Of a stretch of DNA of 64,000 nt, positions 11,695-23,752 are shown piece after piece. The notes beneath the pieces were generated by a model. It made no database searches. It was not told the origin of the DNA and saw nothing but the letters and a program-made list of their open reading frames with translations. This DNA is from Larix kaempferi (Eukaryota; Streptophyta; Pinopsida; Pinales; Pinaceae). The stretch's first letter is position 1. The number at the start of each line of letters is the position of its first letter. Location of the stretch: NCBI GenBank assembly GCA_027924585.1, contig BSBM01000994.1, positions 11,908,501-11,972,500 of the forward strand, in the 5' to 3' direction. Made by a program: the position numbers and the translations under genes.

Positions 11695-12060
11695 CCAGTA
11701 ATGAAGTTATTACAACTAGAACATGATGAGCCAAATTACATGGAAATAATAATTCATCAATTGATTGAGATTTAGCAAGTCCGAGAACAAATAGATGATA
11801 CAACCAAGATACATCAGGAAAAAATGAAGGTGACTTTTGATAGGAGAGCGATAGCCAGGGACTTTCAATCGGGAGATCTTGTTCTAAAATGGTCTACTAG
11901 GTGAGAAGAAATGTCCAAACATGGTAAATTTGATAATATTTGGCTTGAACTATTCAAAGTAGTTACAGTCCAGGACAACAACACTTATGAGCTGGCGCAA
12001 CCCAATGACAAGATCCGGGGGAACCCTATCAATGGCAGGTTTCTGAAGTGCTCCTTTCAG
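11695..12060 (+). pseudogene. Integrase C-terminal domain of the gypsy element
   Basis: After the insert the frame resumes with VMKLLQLEHDEPN, then KVTFDRRAIARDFQSGDLVL (about 11826-11885) and a GPF-like segment FDNIWLELFKVVTVQDNNTY, followed by NGRFLK. This is the usual end of plant gypsy integrases, which binds DNA ends during insertion. Stops interrupt it at about 11773 and 11899. Confidence 0.65.
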
Positions 12061-13544
12061 TATTCAATCTTTATATTTTCTCTTCTAAGGAAGCTTTGTA
12101 TCAATATGTATCATACTTTTTTTCCCTTTAAAAAAATTTCTTTAATTACTGTCTTTACATATGTTTCAAATCACAATCTATCTATTTGAGTTTGTAAAAA
12201 TGAAGGGTTGATATGACTCCATAACCCAATGGACTTAAAGGCACTAGTCTACAGTTCTCAGCCTCTTCCAGAGAAAAATGTTGTCCCCGCTGAAGCCAAT
12301 GTTAGTACCAATATTTTCACACTGAGCGATAAGTAACGTAGTCGATCACAAACTAATCAACAGCCTCCATATCACGCTATGCTGAGCTTAATTGAGGGGA
12401 CAATGCATTTATAAAATGGCATGGATAATCTACAAGTTGGAAACAATTGCATAGAAGGATTACTAATTTTGTACCAAATAAAGATCCAGTTTGAAAATGG
12501 AGATTTATTTAGGGTCCATAGGTGCACGGCTATTAAACAGAGAGATAGAGCCCTAAATAATAAAATACTTAGCCATGTGGTGCTCGCAAGCTGATTCAGA
12601 GCCCGAAAAGTAGTCTCTCACTACAACTTGTATCGATACTTGAAAACCGCCACAGGAAATCAAAATCAAAATAGAGGGGTCCATACACTATGGGGTCCAG
12701 TATCATGACAGGAAATGTCACATCACCAACTACATAGTAGATCACCATGGAAAAACTTCAAGATGTAGGTCTCTCTTAGATCAATGATCCAAGGGCATTT
12801 AGGCTTCTCAAAGTGCCCGATTTATAATTCTGGAATGCAAACTTGAATCCAAAAACACCTACGACGTGCATGTCAGCAGAGTAGGCATTCAGGGACTCAA
12901 AATATATCAGAGGAAACCAGCTTAAAACAACCATGAAACCACTCTCTTATTTCTATAAAAAACAACGGATAATTGTCACGTCATAAGAGTTTTCTACCAG
13001 ATAAAGTTGGCTGAATGATTATTAGAAGATATCAAAGTCAAGCATAGATATCAAGATGGGGTGATCTACGACTATCATGTTTTCAGAACCTAGTAACTGC
13101 TTGAAATTTAAAAATCCATGCATGAACCTGAATAAAAAACCATTGTCTCCACGTGGTGCTCTCAAATTCATTCAGGGCTTGAAAAGCAGTTTCCTAATAC
13201 CATCTTCACAAGGCCCTGGAGCCGCTTTACGAGTCTTTTTCCTCCTAGGTGGACCCACCTAGATTTTATCCAACATATATTACCACTTCCATCTCAATAG
13301 TAACTATCCCCACACATTAAAATCTCTCGCTCCCCTTGTTCAAAGGACCAATCTCTTGGTGCCACATATACAAGTCATTTAAGTTGCCCATTTTCAAATT
13401 TTCGCTATATATATGCCTTATTTGAATTGATTGAACACTTATTCTTCTTGCTATTGTGAGCTCTACTATTCCATCACTGCACCAGTCAATTCATAGCCAA
13501 TACTGAGCATTCCTCATCCCCTATTTCATTCCACTAGCATCGTC
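12061..13544 (+). other. Spacer between integrase and the extra ORF, with an internal direct repeat
   Basis: No sizeable ORF. Two diverged copies of a block of about 52 bp (GTGGTGCTC near its start, GAAAAG near its end) lie at about 12573-12625 and 13150-13200, in the same orientation. The last 150 bases look like a promoter and leader for the ORF that follows. Confidence 0.5.
13402..13412 (+). promoter_or_regulatory. Possible TATA box upstream of ORF-X
   Basis: CTATATATATG about 135 bases before the ATG at 13545. The spacing would fit a private promoter for the accessory ORF, but an AT-rich context makes chance likely. Confidence 0.3.
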
Positions 13545-16500
13545 ATGGCTTCTACCGCTAACCTTGAGACAATTCCTGCTATAGGCTCTACAATCAACAA
13601 AGAAGAGCACTTAGGCCACAAGTATTTTGATATCCATGACCCCATATCCTCAATCCCCAATCTACATCAATTATCCAGAGAAGCGGAAGACCAGGCCAAG
13701 AACGGAAATGATTTATTCAATCTATGGGGCTCTAGACTGGAAAATATGGTTTTACCATAGGCCAAATACTTCCCAGAGCTAGTGCAGTGGTGTGCTAAAA
13801 TATATGCTCTCAAGAAGAAGGTAATTGATTCTCTTCTAGGATCAGTTCTCTTCCGAATTAAAAGAGAACTCATCATGGAGATGACGGAAACCGAAGAAGA
13901 CAATTCCATCTTCCAATTTAGTGAAGAGGTCCTTGCAGGAAAGATCAGATAATTACCATCAGAAAGTAGGGAAGCCTTCATCAGGTTGTTAATTCCCCCA
14001 AGAGTAGACCTTCCTAGTACATAGTCAATGTTCAGTCTTGAAGTATTCTCATAGCAAGCTCGACTAGCATTGTCCATGATTTTCTAGATCCTTGGGTATG
14101 ATCATGACTTGGTAATTGATGATGTTTCACTAGGATTCCTCTTTCTTATCAATTTGTCACAGCATGAATTTCCAATTAAGTTAGATATGGCATCTTTCCT
14201 TGCTTAGTCCATGCCTTGAAGTTCAAGAATTTTTCTTCTAGAAAGCTGTTCAGATACAATTTCTTTTTAATCTACATGATCATCTATCATAATAAGGAGT
14301 TCTTCAACAAAGAGGACCTCCATAAGTCAATTACTCCTATTCCAAGTCATGAAGGTTTTTTTTTGTGGATACTGTCATAGCTAAAATTTATTCCTTATTA
14401 TTAAATGCTCCTCCTCCCAAAATATTGATGGAGTGTAAGGATTTTCTCCAGTTAAATCCTGACAAATCAGTTGGGGATTGGTTTTGCTTCAAGACCCACA
14501 CTGAGATTCAAGTATATGGAACAGAGCTAGCTCCATACAATTTGCTTGTATTCATGACAACTAGGCTCCTTGCCTTGGAGTACATACACCAAAGTTTCAA
14601 CTTTGATGATGTACACTTCATGAAGGGCAATAGCCCTAGGACCCTCAAAGTCCCCAATGAATATGGGCCTTTTAAAGCAAGAAGAAGGTCTGCTCAAGAA
14701 GTGGTGGAAGAGATGATGGAAACTTTCAACTTCCCTACGAGTTTTACATGGAAATACGATCCTAAAGGGATCATCTCTCAGAAAATACAATGTGCTAGAG
14801 TAACGACTTATCGTCATGAGCCACACACAATACTAGACAAAATTTCTAACTTGGATAGTTGGGAGAAAGTGAAACTGGCTTTGGATCCAAGCCAAGCAGT
14901 AGTGGCACCAGTCATTCCTACTTCACATAAATTTGATAACTTAGGAAAGAGGAGAACCCCTTAACCAACCTTTGATGTCAACAAGGATAAATCTAAGATT
15001 GCCAAGTCAAAGACAAATAAACACAAATCGAAGAAGGCTTGTAGCACAACGTTGCAGATTAAACCCATTCCTACATATCTAAAACCTATCATATTGGAAA
15101 ATTTCCTCTCTACGTCGTGGCCTCAAAAGCAAGAGACATCTTCTCAAAAACATGTGTTGGTGACAACATCATCAGTTAAGGATGGAATATTTTGTCTATA
15201 CTCTTAGATTGAGAATGACAATATCGATCTTCAAAAAAGTCTGTTTTTGAAGAAAGATATTGATACAGGACATCAGTCCAAGATGTTGTCTACATTGGAT
15301 TTAACGCAGGGGACCCTAAAGATGGCAAGTTTAGAACCACTTGTTCCTGGTGGTAAGAAGGTCCCTTAAATATTCAATACCACTCAGGTCACGGTTAACT
15401 TGGACATGCTCCCTTCAAAAGACATCATGGAAATTCATCGACAGACAAGTGAAGGTGTATACATGGATGTAACGAAATACACTATGAGTACTAATAAGTT
15501 GCGAGTTGCAGTCAACATACTGGAAAAACAACTAAAAAATGAAAATTCATCAAATAAAGCCAAGAAGTTGAAGATCTCTAATTTGGAGCAACAAAATACC
15601 AAATTAGCAAAAGACCCAAGTGATGCAACTCCTATTCAAACCATGTTAAAAGAAAAGAATAAATAGATTGCAGGTTTGCAGAATAGGCTCAATATCCCCA
15701 TGGTTGAGCACTCTCAAATAGTTGAGGTTCTAGAAATACAGTCTGAGTTGGAAAAGGCACTGGCTAATAGCCAGACACTCAAAGAAAAGATTGTTTCTAT
15801 GGAAAGTGAAGCAGATGAGCTCAAAAAGAAGAATTAGTATACTCTCTTCCGAAAGGATACAATTTTGTAGGCTACCTCTTTAGCTGACCCTACAGATAAG
15901 CTTCCATAGGCAGTATAGGAAATTATCCTTAAATATGCTCAGTTAAATCATGTACAGGATCAACTAAAGATCAAATGCGATGATCTAAGGAATGCCAACG
16001 AGGAAGTAGCCAAGATAGACCTAACCATTTATGAACTATAAGAGTCTAAAGTAGAATTGAAAAAGAGCATTTAGGTTTTATCTAGAAAACTGATGGGAAA
16101 GCCTTTCCTCGAGACTGCAAGGTTCATGTTTTGGGAATAAATAGAAACACTTATAATAGTACAATGGAGCCATTTCGTCATTTCACAAGAAGAGTGGGAA
16201 ATCACTGACACATCATCCCAGGATTTTCAGACAATTTTGAAGAACAGGGGAAAAAATCCAGAGATAGAAAACACTGTAATTGATTTCTTAAAGGAAAATG
16301 CCTTTGATGAGCTTCAATACTAAGCCATTCCAGATAGAACAAAAATTTCCATAGAGGCTAATAAAGTGATTAGTAAGGGAATGATGGCTCCGAATGTTGG
16401 TGATATGGCTAACCAACTGATGCACGATGTTTTCTCTCTCAAAGCTTTATTCAGCAATGTGTTTCCTCTTGGTATTCCGTCCTTTTTGGATGGACATGGA

Positions 16501-16749
16501 CATTTATACTGCAAAGACCATTATAATGTCATGATTTTAAAGGAACAAAATTCTGAAGTCCATCTGGAAGATATTCATGGAGAATTAGATGGAAAGACAA
16601 TTGTGGATAAGCTACACTCATCTTTCGAAATCCTTCCCCATCTTCAGACCATTTCCAAGTCTTTTCCTAAGCCCACTTTCGAGCATTATTCGAAGCTAGA
16701 TATGGCCTTCAGGGAGTTGAATTTTTTCCAGTGTCCACTAGGTAAATAG
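13545..16749 (+). pseudogene. ORF-X: large extra ORF between integrase and 3' LTR
   Basis: Read from ATG 13545 (MASTANLETIPAIGS). One frameshift at a T-run near 14356 moves it to the frame that holds the open segments 14365-14964, 15400-15666 and 16366-16749. With about ten or more in-frame stops it once encoded roughly 1000 residues. The N-terminal third is globular-looking (a segment DWFCFKTHTEIQVYGTELAP). The middle, about 15490-16090, is rich in Lys, Glu, Leu and Asn with heptad character, suggesting a coiled coil. The C-terminal block (PSFLDGHGHLYCKDHYNVM) is the best conserved part against copy 1. I see no transmembrane segment that would favour an env-like role. Function unknown. Confidence 0.6.
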
Positions 16750-16900
16750 TGGAAGAGAATCATTAGGTTTCTTCAACTAAGTAGTCAGAAAGAGCCTCAA
16801 TTTCACTGTTAGCAGTTGGAACGTCGTATTTGCAGTTGAATCCTCCTCTTCCTCAGCCAGGAGGACCCTAGTCTCCACTTCCAGCAAGCCAACATCATTA

Positions 16901-17668
16901 TGCCAGATACGCATCTTTTGTAACAATATTTTGTTTGTAACATAATGAAGAACTGAAAGTTTTTTAATCCATAACCAATTTTTGTTATAGATTTTGTAAG
17001 AGCGCAAAGGGATATAAATATATTAGAACAATTGATACACAAGGTCGACTCTTTTGTGAGAAGTATAACTTCTGATGATTTTGGTCTGATTAAATAATGA
17101 GAAAAGGACATTCAATCTCTATCATGGATTTGTGTGGATTCTAAGCTTTGGTTATGTGCAGTTAGTATTTGCTCCTTTGTATTTTCATATATTTCAACCT
17201 TCTGTAATTTGAAAAGTTAATTTATTTCCCTATGGTTTGATCTACCACTGATATTTGATACAAATATGATTGTGCACAAAATTTTATTGTGTGTTTTGAA
17301 GTATTCATAGTAAATGAATTGAACATTGATTGGATTATTCCTGCAAGGATTGGGTTTTTTTTGTTGTTATTCTGTTGTCACTTCTGAATTTAATGCTTAG
17401 TACATTTTTTGCAAACATGAGATAAATAATTACTTTATTGTACCTTTACTCATGTCATTCACTTATCCATTCATTAAAAATTTTGATGACATGCTAGAAG
17501 TGCTGCCCACAAATAATCGTGATTATGGATGTCCTCCATATTCGCAATCAAAGCAAATGATATAATTCTTGATTAATTGTTGGCTTGAAGATAAACTAAA
17601 ACAAGCAAGATTATTGATGCCTAGACACAATTTTAAAATAAAACCTTAGAACATCTTTGTGACTAATA
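16901..17668 (+). repeat. 3' LTR of the Tat-type gypsy element
   Basis: Homologous to 1857-2614, with a TATAAATA at 17013-17020. Similarity ends at 17668 (CTAATA), the same point at which copy 1 meets its primer-binding site. The left edge is approximate. Confidence 0.55.
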
Positions 17669-18099
17669 GGTGTAATGACCATATTATCCATAAATGGAGC
17701 AAGACTAAATGGTCTTGGTACCCCCATCACTGGTAGACTCACTGGTTCTTTGTTACCTTCACTAGTCAATTGGTGCATGGATCCCATCTTCACTATCAGT
17801 TCTGATTTTGGAAGGCCCGATTACATTGGAGAATGAAATTACATCTTTTTAGGGAATTTACACTTATTTTATTTTTTAAATACAAGTTCACCAAGTCGTA
17901 ATTAAAAATAACCTACATGCAAGAACTCTTGCACTAAAGTGACTATGCACATATCACTCACTTGTTGCACCATATTGCATCTATTGTGGTTGGCATACTT
18001 TTGCATTTGTTCAAATTATGTTTAATTCCACAATCACTCTCATTTTTTACACAAATCCTTCACCATAGAGGAACAAAACAACCTCTAATGTAGTCCCGA
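17669..18099. other. No gene seen
   Basis: 431 bases after the LTR without a credible ORF or repeat match inside the window. Confidence 0.5.
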
Positions 18100-18910
18100 A
18101 GACTGCAAGGCCTATCCTCTCTCTCGAGGGGTGTTTTTACACCATCTCTCCATTGTTCATGCAGATGTCACTCTAGCTGGAGCCGGCCCCATGATGCATT
18201 GATAGGATCATCTGGGTGAGGCCACTCGTTGATCAGTTCATTTTATCCTCTTAGATAAAGTGTTAATCCTTCTACCTCCTCCACCACCATAAGAGGATCA
18301 CCTTCATTTTCTCCCCCTATAGAGAGTCAAGGCACATCTACCCCTGCTCCTCTTGGAATAGGTCCCGCTTTGGTTTCTTCTCTTATATATCCTTTGGACC
18401 ATGTTGATCCCTCCTCTCTTGTAGAAGGTTATTCGTTATTTTCAACACCACCATGGTCTCCACCTTGTGGAAACCTCACACAGTATATAATGCAAGGACC
18501 TAATCCTCTTACCCTACCTTTCATGGCTAGCCTGAATCTTCTAGATTTGGCCAAACTGATCAATGACCCTATTGGCCAGATATGCCAGATAAAATTCCCT
18601 CCAACATTCCTAAATTAGAAGGGAACCAAGGGGATGATCCCACCAATCATGTCATGTCCTTCCACCTCTAGTGTTCTTCCAAGTGGAAGAATGCCAGCTG
18701 AGTCGTATGTGAACTTAACTAGATCGGCCCATGCCACCTTTGTGACCTTAGCAACCACATTACTCACCTGCTTCCAACTCCTAATTAACTGTGACCTTTG
18801 TCTCAAAATGCTCATGGATTTCCGACAAAATACATTTACCCACATCACAAACCATGTCTCTAGATTGCTTCATGAGTGCTGCTCTCCCTACATTCGCTTA
18901 TGATGCCTCC
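18100..18910 (+). pseudogene. Fragment of a second gypsy gag gene
   Basis: Shifting frames read LDLAKLINDPIG, then IPKLEGNQGDDPTNHVMSFH (about 18598-18657) followed by a stop and CSS, and later a segment related to the SHATFxxLATTFLTxFQL part of plant gypsy gag domains, about 18728-18784. It is clearly gag of a different lineage from 3118-4200. Everything downstream is missing. Several stops. Confidence 0.65.
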
Positions 18911-20649
18911 AGTATGGTATATGTATAGCTTTCCAAGCTAATAGAATAGGCAAGTGATTCTAACCCTATGATGCCTCTAGTGGGTGATTCATCGAGGGCA
19001 TAAGAGGTTAATATTATAATAATTATCCCATCTATACCTTAGTTTAAAACATTGTTTTATGTTTATAAGTGTTAGAACTTGGTTAGTTACCTTCCTAGGT
19101 GTCTAGACTAGGATATTTGGACCCTAATGCATACTTGGGCCACATCTTGTTGTGTTTATCCACAAGTGTGCCCCACTGCTATTTTGTTTCCTGATTTTAT
19201 CTCTGATTTATTGAGTAAGAGCTCTCTAGCTGTTTTTAGTAGCTTTATCTTGCTTTATTTTGTTTTTTTCCATAGATAAGGTTGAGATAAGGGCGCTATC
19301 ATGCTTTTGGAAAGTCTACTACTTTTTGGCAACCACCTCTTCCCTATTTTTCTCTTGAAAAACCTCCTACATGTTTCCTTTTATTCACTCATGGCCTATC
19401 AAAGGCCAGTTAAGCAATTCATGACCTTCTTGCATTAGTTGGAGTGAGATGTTTCTCTAGATGCGGAGTTTTCCTAATTTCTAAGCCTGCCACTTATGAG
19501 CAATTCGAGTGCCTCCATACGCTTTCGAATCTCATCACTTTGTATATATTTGGACAACCATCTTATTGCCAAATGTTAGTTGCAATACAATTATTCAATT
19601 GGAGTTAGATATATGTATCAATTTTCAGTGAATTTTCTTCTCTAGTCTTGTATCTTCGCATAATCAACTATGAGTAATTATTTGTTACACGATTCTAACT
19701 GTGTTCATATTTTGATAGTTAAGCCCCGAGAGACTCCACGTAGGCTTTTGGGTGAGGCTAAATACATAATCCCTAATGCTTGAATTCATTAATTATATTT
19801 AATGCCACAATTACATGTGTCATTTTTACAAATTTTAATTTTAGAAATGATTTTAATTTATTTTTAAATTCTCATAATAAAATTTACTCATGTGGGGATT
19901 TATGTCCCATGGGAGTTGTACTAGACCAATCAAAAAATAAAAACATTAAATTTATATTTAATTTTCAATATTATTTTTAATAATAAAGTTGGACATAACA
20001 TTATAAAACGTTGCGAAAAAAAGGTTTCAAAAAGTACACTCATGCGGATTTACTAACCAACGGTTAGTATATTCCTACCTTGACAGGGAATAAAAAAACA
20101 CTTAGCATAGACACCAGGTCTAGAATATTTGAAGGATATGTGATAAGTGATGCTTGCACTATTCTACATAGTAAGAAGACTTTCAATTATGGAATCTGGG
20201 CATATTTTTGTGATTTTCAAAGCTTTTTAGATACAAAGGATTGTTGTTGTTCACTTTTTTTTGTTTCATTAGGGTCATGTTTTCGCCCTCCATCATACAT
20301 AAAACATTGGCCATGATGAGATATATAGTGAAAAATATTTCATATGCATTGTGAGAAATTATAAAGGGGATCTCAGGAAGATTTTACATTTTTAATAGGC
20401 TTATAAAATTCCTCAATGAATCTCTCATTGATGACATGAAATGTATCACGTTATTTCACCATGGGAGTGTTTCAAATTATTATCATAACTTTCTGCATGT
20501 CATTATCTATGCATAAAAGGGTTATTATTAAATCGTTATACATTGAAACTAAAAATCTTGAAAATAATAATGGAAAGAAAATGATCTTTTAGCTTAAAAA
20601 GGTCAAAGAAACGTTGCATAACTTATTGGGCAATCTCAAAGGGACATTT
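18911..20649. other. No gene seen
   Basis: 1.7 kb of AT-rich sequence. Short ORFs near 19780 and 20080 show no recognisable motif. It could include the untranslated part or LTR of the gag fragment upstream, but no second copy is present to test this. Confidence 0.4.
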
Positions 20650-21943
20650 TCAATTAATTGCTCAAACATTGATGGGATTTCCCAAGCTTCACAATGCAAG
20701 GAAAAAACGAGGTTAAATACTATAGAACAAAAAATTACCAAAAAAATCCAAATCATATATTCATTTCATTCAATATAGGTGTTTTTTTATAAAAATTAAG
20801 AATATAAATTTATAGATATTGTTAACTATAGTAACAATTCTCAAATTCTCAATGTAGAAATCTCTATTTTTCAGTTTAGAAAACTTGTAAGACAATTGTG
20901 CATTTAGTCAATAATTATCGTTAATAAATTTACCAAATATGAAAATTTAAAACCACGTATCTTTTATATGAACTCATGATTCAAAGTTGTAATACAACTT
21001 TATCAATAATTCTCATTAATAAATTTACCCAATATGCAAATTAAAAAGCATGTAATACAACCTTATGTATGACCAATATTGATTCACAAACAATGCATTC
21101 ACAAGAACATTAATGTATCCTCTCACAACCAATCCTCTCAACAATTTTTTTAATAATGCAATTAATATTTAAGAAGATAAAAAAAACATGGAAATTAATA
21201 TATAAGAAGATAAGAAACACATGGAAATTAATAAAGTGAAAAAAATTGTTATAAATTTATGTAATGAATGATTATTGATTTTTTTCAAGGAATATAGATA
21301 TAAGGTTAACAAGAAATCTTGAGTCTTTCTATTCCCAATCCATAAACTTGTTTTATTCTCCATTATAATCATAAAATCACTATTTCACATTGAAACCTTC
21401 TATCTTTATCCATGTATTAGGATTTGGGTGAGAGTGAAATCTAAATCAATTTTGAAGCACAATTGGGTAGTATGGATAACAAGACAAAGTGCATCCTACA
21501 TTTGAGAGTGAAATTTCCATATCTCCTTATTGCTCATACAAGTTAGAATTTAGACTAACTTCAGGGGATAAATGAAACACACCCATCCCTCCTTCAGAGT
21601 CATAGACACATCATTAACATATGGAATATGGATATTTTGTGAAGGAAGACCCACCTAGCATGTAGAAAGTGTTGCATATAAGTTTGATAGAAAAAATACA
21701 TTGTGCATACTCATTAGAGTAATATTGAGTATCTCTCTACCTACACCAATCAAAAATAAATAATAGAAATACTCACCTACAACAAGAGAATTGAAGAAAC
21801 TCTTTTAAAGGTTAGTGTGAAGTAAACAATGAGGTAAATTATTTCCTCATACAGTTATAATAACAAATTATAAACATGAAAGAACCCACAATGGAGCATT
21901 ATTTTTAGGAAACCTTCTTACTTACAATAAAGAATGAAAAATA
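20650..21943. repeat. Dispersed repeat, copy A, left part
   Basis: Collinear with 61960-63347: for example the GTGCATTTAGTC block at 20899 and 62189, and CATCCCTCCTTCA at 21585 and 62971. Copy A continues at 30001 after the LINE-like insertion. No coding capacity or family was recognised. Confidence 0.65.
21926..21943. repeat. Left target-site duplication of LINE-like element 1
   Basis: AATAAAGAATGAAAAATA, identical over 18 bases to 29983-30000. The unoccupied paralogue has the related GAAAGAATGGAAAAGAAA at 63331-63348. Confidence 0.85.
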
Positions 21944-21989
21944 CCTCGGATGCGGGTGATGGGACAAGCATGAACACCGGTGAACCTAG

Positions 21990-22584
21990 TGTTGATGTAT
22001 TTGTAACTTTGGAAGATATTCACTTCTATATTGTATGTAATACATTTGTACTTTATCGTATCCTCAACGGAGATGTATTATTCCTCCGATTGGAAGTGTT
22101 GTCATGTGTACTTGCAAGTGTTGCAAGTTATATTGTAAGTGTCGTAACTTATACTTGATGGGTTATTAGACCACCTTGTTGGGGTCGGCCCTGTATGAGT
22201 CATGTGGGTCAAAGGGTTATTAGACCACCCTATTGGGGGTCGTCCCAGTCAGCATTATGTTATGTAGTGTATAAATAGAGAGTGTGTCTCTCTCATTTTA
22301 CACATTCTATTATTCACTCACTTCGCATTAGTGAGAGAAGAGGAGGATGCGCACAAGTGGAGGAGGAGCATGTTGTTTTAGATATATATCTCTTGGGTTT
22401 GATCATGGTTATCATTGTATTGATTCTTATTCTATCTCTGATGAAGTTGCGGGGTTTTTCACTTTCTTGGTTTTCCCCAGTGAAATCTTTTGTGTCTCTT
22501 GTCTCTTATGCTTGATATGCTGTACATGTTGTTCTTCAAGTTAAGATACTAGATCAGAATGTATTAAATTTTGAAAAACTAACA
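21990..22584 (+). repeat. 5' LTR of the copia element
   Basis: 595 bp, TG...CA ends, TATAAATA at 22270-22277. It lacks about 44 bp present in the 3' LTR (28237-28285 region), just before the TATA box, and also a 7-bp duplication of TCTTGTC near 28520. Confidence 0.9.
22270..22277 (+). promoter_or_regulatory. TATA box of the copia 5' LTR
   Basis: TATAAATA followed by GAGAGTGTG, conserved at 28294-28301 in the 3' LTR. Confidence 0.6.
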
Positions 22585-22596
22585 TGGTATCAGAGC
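22585..22596 (+). promoter_or_regulatory. Primer-binding site (initiator tRNA-Met type)
   Basis: TGGTATCAGAGC immediately after the 5' LTR, the standard PBS of plant copia elements. Confidence 0.9.
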
Positions 22597-23752
22597 TAGC
22601 CTGAAAGAAGGCATGGTATGTCATTTATGACACTTGCTACAGTTGCAAAGCTAGGGCTTGATATAGCAAAAAATAGTCATCGTAGCACTTTCGCTATAAA
22701 TCCATTTTGGAGAAGTTTCTGAATCTGAAAGTTTTATAGGTCGAAGATAAGATCCCAATGTACCTTGTGTCTGAAGCACAACATCTAATTCGTTTTACTT
22801 TTTTGTTTTATGGTCCATACAATCTAGGGTTTCTACCTCTTCCAGATCTCAGTCATAAACATGTGACTGAGGAGAAAGGGTCACAACATGTGATAGAAAG
22901 CTACAAATGAAATTTTGTAAAGAGTGGCAAGTAGGGCATGGACTGTACTTTCACAGGTCTGATTTTCAGAGGCCTAAATTGAACCAGTGACACATGGCAT
23001 TCTGTACAAGTTCGCTCTCTTGTTTTATCCCATAAACAGGTCACGTTGTGACACTTGGAATAACTCTCTCTCAGAGAATCCATTGGAGGTAAGACCTATG
23101 GGGTTAGAAATATAACAGGTTAGGATACCACAGGCAAAAGTTTTAGACCATATAGATCTGAAATTTCAGAGTTACACCAGAAACAATCAGGTGCATATTT
23201 CTGTCAAAACATAATTGGATTTTGAGCACCTTCATTCATGGCTGCGGGAACTTAGGGTTTCAGAGAATGTTGGAATTTTTGTATCAGAGACAAAGGCTGG
23301 ATGCTCCTCATCAAAATAAAAATTTAGAGACCAAGATTGAATGTTTTGGTTGGGCAGAAGGTCGGGCTTGATCAAACCCTACTTCGGGACTTTGATCGGA
23401 AAAGTAGAAACTTAGGGCTTCTACAAAATTTGGAATTTTTGAATTATGTGACCATGGCTAGAAGCTCATCAAGAAAATTGAAGTTTAGAGCTTTGGATCA
23501 AACCTTTTGGTTGGGTGAAGCTCTGGGAAAATCAAACCCTAATTCAAGGTCCTCCCTAGTGAATCTGAAAATCTAAAAGGCAATTTTGAGGGGTGAAACT
23601 TTGCAGTTTTCAAATTCTGAGTATACCAACTTGATCAGCTCATCAAGGTGCATCTTACTATCATTTCAGAAGTTTGAAATTCAAAGTTTGAAGTTTTAGG
23701 GTTTCTTTGACAAACCCTAATCGAGCTCCAGATCTAGTTTCAGCAAATCAAA
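22597..23752 (+). other. Untranslated leader of the copia element
   Basis: About 1.15 kb between PBS and the first gag-like codons. It holds degenerate internal repeats (GGATCAAACC or GCTTGATCAAACC with CTTGGTTGGG-like context near 23345 and 23490) but no gene. Confidence 0.5.

Larger units (their letters stand above)
2615..16900 (+). mobile_element. Internal region of a decayed Tat-type Ty3/gypsy retrotransposon
   Basis: Order read from the sequence: leader, gag (3118-4200), protease (about 4620-5010), a first RNase H-like domain (5221-5306 continued at 7663-8090), reverse transcriptase (8300-9292), RNase H (9293-9730), integrase (10020-10719 continued at 11695-12060), a spacer, and a large extra ORF (13545-16749). 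RT before integrase is the gypsy order. Dozens of stops and several frameshifts make it inactive. Two later insertions, 5307-7662 and 10720-11694, split it; removing them restores collinearity. The ORF downstream of integrase and the extra RNase H both fit the Tat lineage as known from the literature. Confidence 0.75.

Noticed and set aside
22282-22544. ORFs within the copia LTR (also 28306-28575)
   Set aside because: They lie wholly inside LTRs, the two copies differ by indels and no protein family is apparent.
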